Source: Prorocentrum cordatum (Eukaryota; Sar; Dinophyceae; Prorocentrales; Prorocentraceae). Taken from it: a stretch of DNA of 64,000 nucleotides. The translations under genes were made by a program, and so were the position numbers. Numbering within the stretch: position 1 is the first letter of the stretch; each line of letters begins with the position of its first letter. The DNA lies in assembly GCA_963575745.1 (NCBI GenBank), contig CAUYUJ010000336.1, positions 583,080-647,079 on the forward strand, written 5' to 3'. Below, piece after piece: positions 28,190 to 39,600 of the stretch. A model generated the notes under the pieces. It was not told the origin of the DNA, did no database searches, and was given only the letters and a program-made list of their open reading frames with translations.

Positions 28190-28360
28190 TCCTCCCTCTC
28201 CTCCTGCTCCTCTCCTCCTCTTCCTCCTCCTCCTCCTCCTCCTCCTCCTCCTCCTCCCCCTCCTCTTCTCCCTCCTCTTCTTCCTCCTCATCCTCCTCCT
28301 CTTCCTCCTCCTCCTCGTCCTCCTTTCCCTCCTCCTCCCCTTTCTCCTCCTCCCCCTCTT
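28190..28360. repeat. (TCC)n microsatellite
   Basis: TCC/TCT-rich tract with interruptions. Confidence 0.93.
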
Positions 28361-29124
28361 TCCCATTATCTCCCCTTTCTGTGTCCATGGTTCCTCCTCC
28401 TGCGTTTTCCCCCCTGCGTCCCTCCATCCTCCCTTCTCCTTGTCTGGGCAGAATTCCGCACCGCAGCACTTGTGTGCCGTAGGCGAAAAAATCGTCGCAC
28501 AATCGCCCGCCCAGCAGCTAGAGTGCAGCGGCCAGCAATTCTCAGTAGTTTTAGGTGTCACATAGTGCCCTCAGGGGGCCAACTATCCGTTCTCAGCGTG
28601 TCGTTGGGAACTGGGCCTGCGCGTCCAGCTCAACTCGGTTCGCCCCGCGTTCGCGGGGCGCGGGGGCGGGGAAAAGAAAGGAGGGAGGGACACATAGATT
28701 TGGAACATAAGAAGAACGGGGGCTCAGGAAGAGCAGGAGGCATGGAGGCAGGAAGGAGGGGAGGAGGGAGGGGAGACATGGATGCGCCCTTTTCACATCT
28801 CCTCCCATGTTCCCTCTTCCGCGCGGCGCGCCGCAGGCACGTCGGGTGGGCCCGCGTCCGCAGCGCCCTGGAGACCGTGGACGAGGCCATCAAGGCCGGC
28901 GGCGCCCCCCAAGAGAGCTCGGGCCTCCGACCGGCAGGCTCTTGCGCGCCCGCTTGCGTGGGCCAAAGACCACTTGACTACTGCGGGTCGCATCGTTGGC
29001 AGGTTTTGAATCCATGGAGATTGCGGTTGGCAGTTCGGCCACGGTGTTCCAGTTCTTGCGCACATCTATACAGTGTTGCGCACGGCCTCGTCCGGCCTGG
29101 CTGCGCAATGGCCTGCCGTCTCCT

Positions 29125-29580
29125 GGTTCCCTGGGGTCCACAGGATCTAAAAATCAGATCCAGGGCCGGTGGAGCAGATCCACTGCGTTGGATCAGATTC
29201 GGGCTTCTGGCCCGAGGTGGATCAGATCCGACCCTTTGGATCTGACCCGCTATGTCGGATCAGATCCGTGTGCAATACAAAATGTTGTGTAACTTATATA
29301 AGCATAGTAATACATCATATATAAGTATATAAAAGTGTGTATGTATACGCGTTATGTCAATATACATATATAGTTGTGCGTGTATAGCTATATATATATA
29401 TATGTGTGCGTATGAGTATGTAAATGTATATGTATGTAAAGATGTGTGTATGCATAACGTGTATATATACACACCTATATATATACATATATATATATAT
29501 ATACATATGTGCATATATATATATATTTATATATACGTATATATTTGCATATATAAATCGATTTAGATGTATATGTAATG
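29125..29580 (+). repeat. GGATCAGATC repeat with TA-rich tail, copy 1
   Basis: It starts with CCCTGGGGTCCACAGGATCT (about 29,132) and has several GATCAGATCC or GATCTGACCC words to 29,270, then about 300 bases of TATATA/TGTATG-rich sequence. The same arrangement occurs inverted at 41,560-41,925. Each GGATCAGATCC word is nearly palindromic. Confidence 0.7.
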
Positions 29581-29895
29581 GATACGCGCGCGCGTCCGAG
29601 TTCTGTGTTTGAGTTCTGCATGGTCCACAAAACAGAAAATCTACATGTAATTCCAAAAACTGAATTCAAGAATCCTGTGGCTCTGTAAGGAGGCCGACGG
29701 ACGCATCGATTTATTTGTAGTGGGCAATACGGAACTGCGACGCGCGCGCGCGTCTGAGTTCTGTACTGTCCAATAGAAATCGCTACGTAATTCCAAAAAC
29801 TGAATTCAAAACTTCTGTGGTTTATTAAGGAGGCCGACGGACGCGTTCACTTAGTTGTATTGTGGGCGATACAGATCTCAGGCGCGCGCGCGCGC
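29580..29895 (+). repeat. ~155-bp tandem duplication
   Basis: Two successive copies share CGCGCGCGTC, GAGTTCTG, ACGTAATTCCAAAAACTGAA and AAGGAGGCCGACGGACGC (at 29,689 and 29,827). A third partial copy starts with (GC)n at 29,881. Confidence 0.85.
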
Positions 29896-29904
29896 GACCC
29901 CTGA

Positions 29905-29985
29905 ACGTGTGTGTGTGTGTGTTGCGTTGTGGTGTGTGTGTGTGTGTGTTGTGTGCTGTGTTGTGCTGTGCTGTGCTGTGCCATG
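29905..29985. repeat. (TG)n microsatellite
   Basis: GTGTGT runs interrupted by TTGCGTTGTGG, then GCTGT repeats. Confidence 0.9.
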
Positions 29986-29999
29986 TCGCTCCTGGTCCA

Positions 30000-31370
30000 T
30001 AGGCGCTTACTTCAGAAGGCTGGCGGGATGGCGCAAGCCGAGCACCAGAATCAGCGGAGCGGCGGAAGCCATCGGAAAACAGTATCCGCGGAACGGCGGA
30101 AGCCATCGGAATACAGTGGTTATCTAGATCGGAAGCGGCCCAAACAAGATGGCCCCGTTTTAAGGCGACCAAGGCAGCCTCCAAGACATCCAGCGTAAGA
30201 CGGACAAGACGGTTTCCAAGACGGCGGTCTCAACACAGGCAATACGGCATGAATGTTTGTCTTGGCAGGATTGCTTGACACGGCGGGACAGCCAAGGGGC
30301 CCAATACGGCTTATCCTCCTCCTCGTTGTCCCCCTCGCTTATGTATTGTTCGTTTTCCGCACCCTCATTTTCCTCCTCCCTTTTGTCGTTTATACGTCTT
30401 CTCTTGCATTGTGTTTGTCCTTATTCGTTTCCTTGTTTCCCGTTGTTTTATTCACCCTTAGCATCATATGTGGTTTTATGTTTGTCGTATTACCATCCTA
30501 TGTCTTATGGTTGTCACCTTTCTTCTCCCCTTTCCCTTCTACTTTCCTTGGTCCCCTTCTCATTTGAGTTTTGAGTTTTGGGCGAGATATCGGGACCGCT
30601 GGCATCCAGAGGGAAAGTATTCTAAGACAGCGTGTGAGCACGTGTGTGCTGGAGCTCACCGATCCAATAGTCTTTCGGAGATCGCAACAGGTCGGATTCA
30701 GACAGTGTCTGTTTGAGCTCGTGAATGCTGGAGCTCATCGGTCTTCGCATCCCTCGGATATTCCAAAAGGGTTGGGTTCCTTCTCTGAAGGGTGCGACGG
30801 ACGTTGACCTCAAGCATTATCTTGCTCAAACGGTGTGTCTGACATGGCCATGGTGAGTATGACGATGTTGATGGTGTTGATGATGATGCCGTCTCCGCAA
30901 CCATCGATCTGACAGATGCGACACGTGCACTCGCAGCGAATCGTCTTGCACCGATCGGCCAGGAGCGAACTGCGTATCACCCGCGAGGAAGTTCAATCAC
31001 CCCTTTCAGAGTCGGTTGGAATATCGTGCCGCATTTGTTCAACGAGATCGGTGTCTCGATCCTTACGGCATTCATCACAATCATAGGTTGCTTGCGCAAG
31101 GCTCACGATCGAAGACACCCGCTTCTTTAGCACACGGAGCCTTACCCCTTGCCTGAAATTCTTCATCCTCAACAAGCGCACCAGTTTGAGCAATGAACGG
31201 AAGCGCCTCTTCACGATGGGGTTCGATTTGGTGATGTACACGGGAACTTTGGTCGGCTGCCATTTCAGATTCTTTGTTTGGCCATCAGGTGGTGTATGTT
31301 GGAGTTGAAAATCGAGGGAGTTGAACACCGCCCAAATGGCTCGAGCACGAACTGCCTACGGAATTGTTGT
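30000..31370. other. No supported gene; a short ~100-bp duplication at 30,630-30,780
   Basis: GTGCTGGAGCTCACCGATC (30,646) and ATGCTGGAGCTCATCGGTC (30,724), with similar flanks, mark a short duplication. A CCAAGACGG-type patch lies at 30,140-30,230. Remaining frames have no recognisable motif. Confidence 0.45.
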
Positions 31371-31379
31371 GCCCAGGGT

Positions 31380-31530
31380 GGTTGCCAAGTGTTGCATAGC
31401 ATTGCGTAGCATTGCATCGTATTGCCACGCCCAGCATAGCATAGCGTTGCGCAGCCTGTTTTGTTACGTCCAACGTAGCATTGCATAGCGTTGCTTGTTG
31501 CATCCAACGTAGCATCGCACAGCGTTCCAG
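31380..31530. repeat. GCATAGCATTGC-type degenerate short repeat
   Basis: About 150 bases built of GCATTGC, GCATAGC and GCGTTGC words. Confidence 0.8.
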
Positions 31531-31689
31531 AACCTAGGATAGCCGGCCATGCAGATTCATTCGCATAGCATGCGCAAGCTCCCGATGCATCAGTCAGTAT
31601 ACTTATTGTCTCTATGCCGTCCGAGCCGCGCTAGGTCACACCCACCCGCAGGGGAAAACCAGATGCACTTGGTCGCCACGGTTGGGACT

Positions 31690-31925
31690 CCTCCCCCATC
31701 TTCCTCCTCTTCCTCCTCCTCCTCCTCCTCCCGCTTCTCCCCCTCACCCTCGTCCTCCTCCTCCTCCTCCTCGTCCCCCTCCCCCTCCTCCTCCCCCTCC
31801 CCCTCCTTCTTCTCCGCCACGAATGGATTCGGCTCGAATTCTTTGTCAGAGCTGGCTCCCAACAAAGGGAGAGAAAGACAGAGAGAGAGAGAGAGGGATA
31901 GCAAGAGCGAGAGAGAGAGAGAGCG
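31690..31925. repeat. (TCC)n tract followed by (GA)n tract
   Basis: TCC-rich 31,690-31,810, then GAGAGA 31,878-31,925. Confidence 0.9.
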
Positions 31926-32204
31926 GGTCAGGTGGATGAAGGGTGATGCATCTTCTCTTACTCAAGGTCAAAGACGCTTCGGCGTGTAAATCCGAGAGTC
32001 CAATCCGAGATCGGCGATGATGTGAAACGACTTAAACACTCGATGCGCGAACTTGTTGGCATGCACGTGCTCCGCAACGGTTCTGAATATCAAATTAAGT
32101 GCCTCATCTTTCCACACAGCATACCAAGTTGGATTTCCGTGCCATTGGATCCTGTGGGAATTTCTCGGGCAACCGACCGACGACGGGCACGAGGACGAGG
32201 AGCA

Positions 32205-32330
32205 GGAGCATCCGAGGAAGAGGAGGACAGGGAGAGGAAAGGAGAGGAGGAGGAGGAGGCGGAGGAGGAGGCGGAGGAGGAGGAGGAGACGAGGAGGAGG
32301 ATGAGGAGGAGGAGGGCTAGTAGCCCCTCG
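32205..32330. repeat. (GGA)n microsatellite
   Basis: GGAGGAGGC and GAGGAG tract. It lies just beyond the C-terminal side of the minus-strand broken ORF and may have disrupted it. Confidence 0.9.
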
Positions 32331-32389
32331 CCTCCTCGTCCTGCCTCCTCCTCCTCTCTACCTCGTCCTCGTGCCCTCAGTCGGTCGGG

Positions 32390-34318
32390 TGTGCGAAGCC
32401 CCGCTCCTCTCCGCAAGGTGGGCGCTGAAATGAAACTCAGGAACGAAGTGCACGTGGGCGCGTCCACACCGTAGCAGACAGGATTGCATCAGGTCGAACA
32501 GTTTTTGAATGCTAGGGCGTGGCACGGCGATTGGCTCATCCTTCAGCGCAGTGTAGAAATCCCAGACAGGCATGGCATCTGCCAACACGTGTTTGTGGTA
32601 TGGGATGTTGCGAAACTTGTCTTGATCGGCCAAATAAATAGCAAACTGAAGCATTCACCCTCATTGTGCCACCAGTGAAAACCCCGTCGTCGTTGTGCTC
32701 CGACTCCACAGGCTCCCCACCCAATGTAGATAGAGTAAGGTCCCCAATTCTATCCCCCCAAGGAATTTCAGCTTTGACTTGCAACTCCATCAACATGTCC
32801 CTCATGTGCTTGCATCCCATGTCGAGTCTCGCTTCTTTGGTCACATGGAGATTCCAGGGGTTCGATATCATTATCCTCCAGAGAATCGTGCTCGCAATTC
32901 TCATAATTGGCCCACCGCAAAGCGTGTGCATTGTATCTACTGCGCAGCCTGTTGCAGGATCAATACCTAAACCTGAAAACAATGAATTTCTATGAACTAC
33001 AGGGCCACACCTCTTATTTGTCTCGTCCTTCTGAAATCTCCACATCACAGCTTTGAAATGTGGCTTTGCATGGAACACTTGCTGTGGATTTTGGAGCGTG
33101 TCCGACTGCGTTAGCACGTCTCCTGTTTTCAAGGATAGGTGATCGAACTCGAGATCACTGTGCAGCGTTGGGCCATATCCCGGTTTGCCTGTGTTGAGCG
33201 ATATCTTGTTGACACGTTTTTGTAGGGTTGCGTCGTCATCCACATCCAAAGTGAATTCACACACCTTGCACAAATCTTCATAGTCCCCTTCTAACACGGG
33301 TTCCCAAGGGATCTCGTTCAAGCCCATTTCGGCATACCCATCATGCATGCTATGCTTCGTGCAGCAACAGACGGGGCAAGGATTGTTTTTAGAATTGACG
33401 CTGGGCAACGCGTGCGTGGACCCTACGTCCGACCAATCCCCCATTAAGCCAACACACTTGGGCGTTGAAGGCTAAATCCTCACCGAAATCGTTCAATGCA
33501 GTTTTCATGGTATGATTGGCTGGTCACGCATTGCCATTCACATCATGCAGAGGCCGTCGTCCATTGGCAAGAGCTTTGAAACAATAGTGTAGATATCTCA
33601 ATATCGCCCACATCGAATGCCAGCCCCTGCAACCGCACCTGCAAGACTGACTGTGGCGCCAAATCGCCCCGAGGTGTCGTTTTCCAGTTGCGACGTTTAC
33701 TACCCAAAACCCCGTCATAGAGTCGACGTTGCTTGCCAATGGACTCTGGTATCTGACACCGTCCGTGTACAGTGCCAGAGGGATCGGCGCGCGGCGCTCG
33801 CTCCTCTCGCACTCCTTAAACACAGGGTGGCGGTGATAGCACTCTGGCCATTCCATCGCCGCAGCTTTATCTAAAAGCCCAGGCGGTGATGCAACCTCAT
33901 CTGCCAGGCTCTCGAATACAAGGAGGACCTGAAGATCAACACTCAACTCTAAACCCTTTTGCGGAGGTGCCGAAGGAACGTTGATCATATCATACAAACG
34001 TGTGTCCGAAAAAGCTGAGTCAAGCTTTGTCTGGTATTTTCCGCTTTGGAGGTCTGGTGGCAAGGCGTATTTTGCAAACTCTCCTCCCACGCAACTCGCC
34101 GCATCAGCGTGATGACACGCGATTGCAAAGTCTCGAGCTGGGATCTTCCCCACGGCGTATAATGACTTCAGATGGTGCAACAAATTCCAACCAGCAATCC
34201 GAAGATCATGCATCATATCATTGTAGTCTTGTTTTTCGTACGCAGGTACGTAAGATTCAAGATCAATGAAACGGCGCCGTCGTTTGAAACTTTGGCCATG
34301 GGCAGGTGTGGGCATCAT
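32390..34318 (-). pseudogene. Multicopy mobile-element-like ORF, transposase-derived?, broken
   Basis: Read on the minus strand from 34,318. First part: FIDLESYVPAYEKQ, LALYTDGVRYQSPL, DSMTGFWVVNVATGKRHL and CRCGCRGWHSMWAILRYL, ending at TGA 33,526-33,524. The same frame continues with KTALNDFGEDLAF and shifts near 33,440. Second part: a Cys-rich NPCPVCC block, GIDPATGCAVDTMHTL and GDLTLSTLGGEPVESEHND. It shifts again near 32,640. Third part: HFVPEFHFSAHLAERSG. The series (TDGV...GFW....TG.RHL, CRCGCxGWC..., P-C-x2-C, VPKFH..HH-like end) matches a very abundant dinoflagellate ORF family of unknown function that looks transposase-derived. One stop and two frameshifts show decay. Length is about 620 residues if rejoined. 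Confidence 0.6.
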
Positions 34319-34319
34319 G

Positions 34320-34990
34320 GCGCATAAACCTGAGGCGAAATGCTTGCGGAAAATGTCAGTGGGGTTCCGTCTTCTCTCTCATTCTCTCAAGGGCCCCCCA
34401 TGCTAGTCCTCAAGGTTTCTAGGGTGGATCGTTCAGGGGGCTGAGATACTTAAGAGGCAACCTCAGAACCCTTTGGATTTGCCCTCCCCCCCTTCCCCCA
34501 CCGAAGACAGCCCTCCTAGACATGCCCCAAGACCCCAACAGCCTAAGCTCGCCAAGACCGTAAGACTCCCACACCAAGACCACCAAGACTTTAAGACCCC
34601 ACAACCTTAAGGACTGCACATCTCCCAAGAACCTCGAACCCCAGGGCCCCAAGACTTCCCCAATCCGAATCGCCAGGACCCCAAGATCCCCAAGACCCCA
34701 TGTCTCCGATCCCCAACAGATCCCCAAACAACACAATCCCAAAGAGACCCCAGGACCCCCAAAGAGACCCCAGGACCCCTAACGCCGTATCCTCCCGCCC
34801 CCCCGAGCCAATCGACTTACCGCGAGGCATCCCGCCTGCGGTCTCGAGTCGGCCCGAGGGGTCATGGAGTATATGGCGATGGGGAGGGTGAGGCGGGGCG
34901 TCCATGAGCCTGTCCAGACGCGCCGATTCGCGAAGCACGATCAATCGGCACTCACAGCCGCAATTCTGCATGATCCCGAGGCTGGCAGTA
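34320..34990. other. No supported gene; CCAAGACCCC-type low complexity
   Basis: 34,440-34,790 is rich in CCCCAAGACC and CCAAGACTT words, a distant relative of the CCAAGACGG repeat. Nothing else is supported. Confidence 0.5.
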
Positions 34991-35019
34991 CCCAATCCCT
35001 GTAGGACAGGGGGTGAAGG

Positions 35020-35330
35020 GACGATGAGGATCAGGTAGGGAGGAGATGGCTGGGAGGAGGAAGAGGAGGTAGGCAGGGAGGAGGAGGAGGTAGGGGGAGG
35101 AGGAGGTGGGCAGGGGGAGGCAGAGAGGAAGGAGGTATGGAGGAGGAGGAGGAGGAGGTAGGAGGGAGCAGGCATGGAGGAGGAGGAGGTAGGCAGGGAG
35201 GAGGGAGCTGGCAGGGAGCAGGCAGGCAGGGATCAGAGAGGGAGCAGGCAGGCAGGGAGAAGGGCAGTCCGAAGCGGTTCGGAGGAGGATCAGGTGAGGG
35301 AGCAGGCAGGGATTTGGTAGGTCAACAGAG
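35020..35330. repeat. (GGA)n / GGCAGGGA low-complexity tract
   Basis: GGAGGAGGAGGTAGG units, then GGCAGGGAGCA units. Confidence 0.9.
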
Positions 35331-35449
35331 ATTGCCGAGATAACGGCCTGATCCGCCCGATCAGTGTAGGAAAATTTGGTTGGTCACGGCCCCCAGCGGT
35401 TCTGATCAGTCAATCTCGGGCCAGCCCCGACTCAACGGACCTCACCGGG

Positions 35450-35470
35450 TCTCAACGCGTCGCGTTGAGA
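35450..35470. repeat. Perfect palindrome, 10-bp arms
   Basis: TCTCAACGCG, one central T, CGCGTTGAGA. It is followed by a further CGCGTTGAG. It occurs again in extended form at 35,535-35,561. Confidence 0.9.
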
Positions 35471-35534
35471 CGCGTTGAGTCTCACCATCCCTGTAAAAAC
35501 ACAGGGTCCCAGGGCCCACTCAACGCGAATCACC

Positions 35535-35561
35535 GGGTCTCAACGCGTCGCGTTGAGACCC
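35535..35561. repeat. Perfect palindrome, 13-bp arms
   Basis: GGGTCTCAACGCG, one central T, CGCGTTGAGACCC. It is nested inside a second pair, ACTCAACG (about 35,518) and CGTTGAGT (about 35,561). Confidence 0.9.
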
Positions 35562-35590
35562 GTTGAGTCCAGCTTTTTCCGTCACAGGAA

Positions 35591-35765
35591 GGGTGATTCC
35601 AGGTTTTTCCGTCCCAGTCCAGGTTTTTCCGTCCCAGTCCAGGTTTTTCCGTCCCAGTCAAGGTTTTTCCGTCCCAGTCCAGGTTTTTCCGTCCCAGTCA
35701 AGGTTTTTCCGTCCCAGTCAGAGTTTTTCCGTCCCAGGAAGGGTGAGTCCAGGTTTTTCCGTCGG
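35591..35765 (+). repeat. 20-bp tandem repeat AGGTTTTTCCGTCCCAGTCC
   Basis: Units start exactly every 20 bases at 35,601, 35,621, 35,641, 35,661, 35,681, 35,701 and 35,721 (the last as GAGTTTTTCC), with a related unit at 35,751. Most differ by one base (TCC or TCA at the end). The open frame across it (FSVPVQVFPSQS-like) is a by-product. Confidence 0.97.
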
Positions 35766-35939
35766 TTGAGGTGTCGGTTGAGGGATCAGGGCCTGCCAGC
35801 AGCGCTCAGCATGCTCTCGGCGTGCTCCCCACACGCCCGCATGCCTGACCAGGGGCTGGAGGCCTCCCCCCACCTCTTCCTCCTGGTCCTCAGGGTCCGT
35901 CCTTCCCTCGAGCCCTGGGGTCCTGAGACGTTTCCGAGC

Positions 35940-36070
35940 TCCTCCTCCTCCTCCACCTCCTCCTCCTCCTCCTCTCTCCTTTCCCTCCTCATCTTCCTCC
36001 TCCTGTTTCCATCTTTCCCCCTCCTCTCTCCTCCTCCTCCTCCTCCTCCTCCTCCTCCTCCTCATCATCA

Positions 36071-36118
<48 letters not shown>

Positions 36119-36215
36119 TCATCATTCTCATCCTCATTTCCTCATCCTCATCCTCCTCATCCTCATCCTCCTCATCCTCTTCCTTCCTCCTCCTCCTCCT
36201 CCTCCTCCTCCTCCT
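35940..36215. repeat. (TCC)n and (ATC)n microsatellites
   Basis: TCC tract to 36,060, CATCAT tract 36,062-36,120, TCCTCATCC tract to 36,215. Confidence 0.95.
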
Positions 36216-36302
36216 AGTTGCGCCTCCCGTACGCAGCACCCCGCGTGCTGCCCATCTCCGTGACGCCGAGGCCCACGGAGTGCACGATCGTCGCGAGGAC
36301 GA

Positions 36303-38251
36303 TCAGGCCGCAGACGAGCTCCGCATGCGCTTCTGGCCATCTGACTTGTTCGCGAGCTTCGCGCTCTCGGTGACCCACGTGTCGTGCATTGACACAATCA
36401 TACGCGTCGCCTTCACGAGCTTGTTGCTTCCAGGGTTCACCTTCTCGCTGAAGTTCTGCAGCCAGCGCTCGAACTGCGAGACGGCATCCTCGTCCTTCTT
36501 CGCCTTGATCTTCTGGAGCATCTCCGCGACGTCGCCGCTGATGAACTTCGAGAAGTTCGCATTGCTCTTCAGCTCCTTGTCGAGATTCTCCCTGGCTTTC
36601 AACACCTTGCCGATGAGGCCTGGCGTGTCGAACACGGTCCAGCTTTCGTCGGTACCTTTCACGTCGGAGATCAACGCCTCTGTTGCGGTGATGGCCATGA
36701 TGTAGGAGAGCTTGGCAGCCTTGGCATCGCTGATCAGAGAGTTCGCCTTCCTCTTCTTGGGTGGCTCTTCTGGAGTTGGAGGCTCTGCAGCTGGCTGCTC
36801 AGGACCCTTGCGCCTCCTCCTGCGACCCTCAGGCTCTGTGGGAGGCTATGGCTGCGTCTCATCCTCGGCTTTCCGCTCTGCCGTCTCCTCTGCCTTCTCC
36901 TCTGCCGTCACCTCGGGCTTCTCCTCGGGCTCCACCTGCGCCTCTGCAGGCGGTGCAGGCGGCGCAGGAGCCGCCGTATTCTGCAACGTTGCAGCCCTCG
37001 TGCCGATGCTCAGCCAGGAGTCCGTGTTCTTGATATCGGTGTTGCCCGAGTTGTTGGCCGTCTTCGTCATCTGCCAGCGCTCCTCGTACGATTCCTCGAT
37101 GTCGTCGATCCTGTAAAGGTACCGCCAGTCCTTGCGCCACGTGCACCACTTGTAGAACGGCGGCCCCATCGCAACGCATTTCAACGTGTAGTTGATCGCG
37201 TTTTGTTCTCCTCTCTTGCCCCCGCCCTCCGCCGTGATGATGCGGTTCAGCACGTAGTAGCGCTCGTCAGAGAAGGTCCTCCTCGACAAGCGCTCCATCT
37301 TGACCTTCTCCTGCTTCCACTCCGTGAACTGCTTCTTCATCCACCTCGCGCGGAAGTCGCGCTGCGCATCGGGGTTGCGGCCAAGTGCTTTGTAGTTCTT
37401 TTTCTCTTGGATGCTCTCCTCGTTCTTGCCGTTGATGAATATGTCCCACTGGTTGCCCGCTGGATTGCCAGCGGCACCCCGAGCATCGAACTTCCAATCC
37501 TGCGCCATCATCTGCTTGAAAAATTTCGCCCTCGGCTCATTCAAGTTCAAGACATCCATATCCGACAACTAGCTATCATTGCTGGTGGCCTTGTGGGGGT
37601 CGGCCATGAGCTTGTCCATACTCTCTGGACGGTCGCGACCTGCGCTCATCAGGTTGTTGGCCTCATCCGCAAGCATGGCCTCCAAGTCGCGTGCTCGACC
37701 AACGTCACCATCCGCGCCTACCCAAGATGACGCAGCTGTCGATGGCACGGCTGTCGAGGCCTCGACCTCCGTCTCCTTCATCGCATACATCTTCATGCTG
37801 ACCTCCGTCACCCTCTTGGCGAAATCCAGATCCACGTCCTCGCTATCCTCGGCGCAGGCGTCTAGCAGCCCGTCGGCGTCCTCCACCTCTTGCTCCTCAA
37901 TCTTCATGCTGAGCTGGTGGAGGTAGTCCTGCCCCTCGCCATCATCGGAGCTGACCTCCACCATGTCGGCATACGGATCCTCCAGGACCTGGCTGGTGAA
38001 CGCTTGGTCCATCGATGCCTCAGCCATCGTTGCATCGATCTCAGTCTGAGTAGCTGGCTGGGTGTCGGAGCTATCGTCCTCGGGCTCGGTGCCGCCGTTG
38101 CCCTCACAGGGCGGCATGAGGGCCAAGGGCTCGGCGGGCTGCTCGCTGTCGGCCTCGGCTCCGAGCGGCTGGGTCTCGACGGGGGAGCTGGGCACAGTCT
38201 CGACTGGACCCTGTTGCTGTCAGGCAACGACTCTGGCTCCTGAGACGCCAT
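36303..38251 (-). pseudogene. Multicopy ORF of unknown function with two in-frame TAG stops
   Basis: On the minus strand, ATG at 38,251 opens MASQEPESLP; the frame changes within the next 40 bases. From 38,195 to 36,303 a single frame runs on, broken only by TAG at 37,571-37,569 and TAG at 36,848-36,846. The first part is acidic (PYADMVEVSSDDGEGQDYL). The second contains NYKALGRNPDAQRDFRARWM, KKQFTEWKQEK, NYTLKCVAMGPPFYKWCTWR and a KRKA-type nuclear-localisation-like patch after the second TAG. The third has TATEALISDV and MIVSMHDTWV. This AxGRNPDAQRxFRxRW type of protein occurs in many dinoflagellate copies; its function is unknown to me. About 640 residues in total. It might be a dead copy, or TAG could be read through in this family. 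Confidence 0.6.
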
Positions 38252-38759
38252 GGTCCCGCGCTGCGCAGGTCTGTGTCCTTCGGGCCAGGGCGCCGCTCGG
38301 GCACCAGGACTTGGGCCAGAAACTGGCTGAGGATTGGGTTTGATTTGATTCGTGTCTGAGTGCTTCGAATGTTATCTGAAAAAAAACTTGTCCTCTCACG
38401 CTTCCCCGTTCTCTCTCTCCTCTCGCCCTCTCCTCTCCCTCCTGTCCCTCTCCCTCCCCTCTCGTTCCTTCGTCCGTCCCTCCTCCGTCCTCCTCGGGGC
38501 CTCCTCTTCCTGCCAGTCCATCGGCTCCCAACTTGGGCCTCCCCGAGGCCCTGCCCCGTACGTTCAGTCGTGTTCTGTTTTTTTTTCTGGGGCCCCACTT
38601 GGTTGGCAACAGCCTCGAGTCTAGCGGACGGCGTCCCTCAGATCGAGCTGGTTCAGGAAGTTATCTGGCGGCGAGTCCATGTCGGACATCTCTGCCTTTC
38701 GAGGGGAGCGATGATGGGCAAAGGAGGGACAGGTGGGGGAGAGGTGCAGGATTGGCGGC

Positions 38760-39044
38760 CTAGTGCGACGAGAGGTTCTTGTCGAGCTGTGCCCTCAGCT
38801 TAATGTACTCGGAGACTTCCTTAATGGAACAGTTTAAGATCGGTTTGAAAATGGGAGGGGGGCGAGTAGGACCAGGCGGTCCTGTTAAGTTGCTGTTCTC
38901 CCTCCAGCGGCAGATGAAATCGACCCTGGCCCGCTGTATCCTGGCACGACACACCGCTTTAGTTTTGGGGTCCATCAAGCTGCACTGTTCTGGCCTCAGT
39001 CTGTCAGACACGACCTCGGGCATGACGATGGGAGCGGGTTCCAT
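38760..39044 (-). CDS. Short hypothetical ORF (94 codons)
   Basis: Moderately complex protein beginning MEPAPIVMPEVVSDRLRPEQ and ending AQLDKNLSSH. It includes CRARIQRARVDFICRWREN and a Pro-rich centre. No recognised domain. It lies between two broken multicopy ORFs on the same strand and may be a displaced fragment of either. Confidence 0.25.
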   Translation of the reverse strand: MEPAPIVMPEVVSDRLRPEQCSLMDPKTKAVCRARIQRARVDFICRWRENSNLTGPPGPTRPPPIFKPILNCSIKEVSEYIKLRAQLDKNLSSH

Positions 39045-39099
39045 GTCCTCGATTCGCAGCCGAATGACCGAGAGGAAGAGAAGAAAGGCGAGGAGTCAG

Positions 39100-39600
39100 A
39101 GGAGGCAGACTAGGATGATGAAGAGCAGGAGGAGGAGGATGAGGAGGAGGAGGAGGAGCGGCAGCAGCAGCAGACGTTTGAGGATGACCTCGGTTTCGAA
39201 CTGCAGGTTTTCGATGTGATACTTGCCGTGGGCCGCCAGGAACCCATGTCTGTCGTACGTGGGGGGGTCGCAGCTGTGGTCGACGAAGTGCTGCGGTTTC
39301 GGTTCGACCGATATCGAGGGAGCTGGATGAGGATGTGAGGATACATCAGGAGAAGGAAGAGTAGGACGTCGACCTCTGCGTCTTCCCCGATAGTGCATAG
39401 GTAATACACAAGCCGTCGATATTCTGGCGGGATCTGAGGGGCAGGAGGTGAGGATAACACGGCGAGGATGAGGAGGAGAATGCGGGAGGGGAGGTGGATG
39501 AGCAGGATGAGCAGGAAGGGGAGGAGGAGAAGCAGGAGGAGGAGGGGGAGGAGGAGAAGAGGGAGGAGGAGGAGGAGGAGGAGGAGGAGGAGGAGGAGGA
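39100..39600. repeat. (GGA)n tracts flanking 39.2-39.45 kb
   Basis: AGGAGG-rich at 39,115-39,160 and 39,465-39,602. Poly-Glu/Arg or poly-Ser frames result. Confidence 0.85.
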
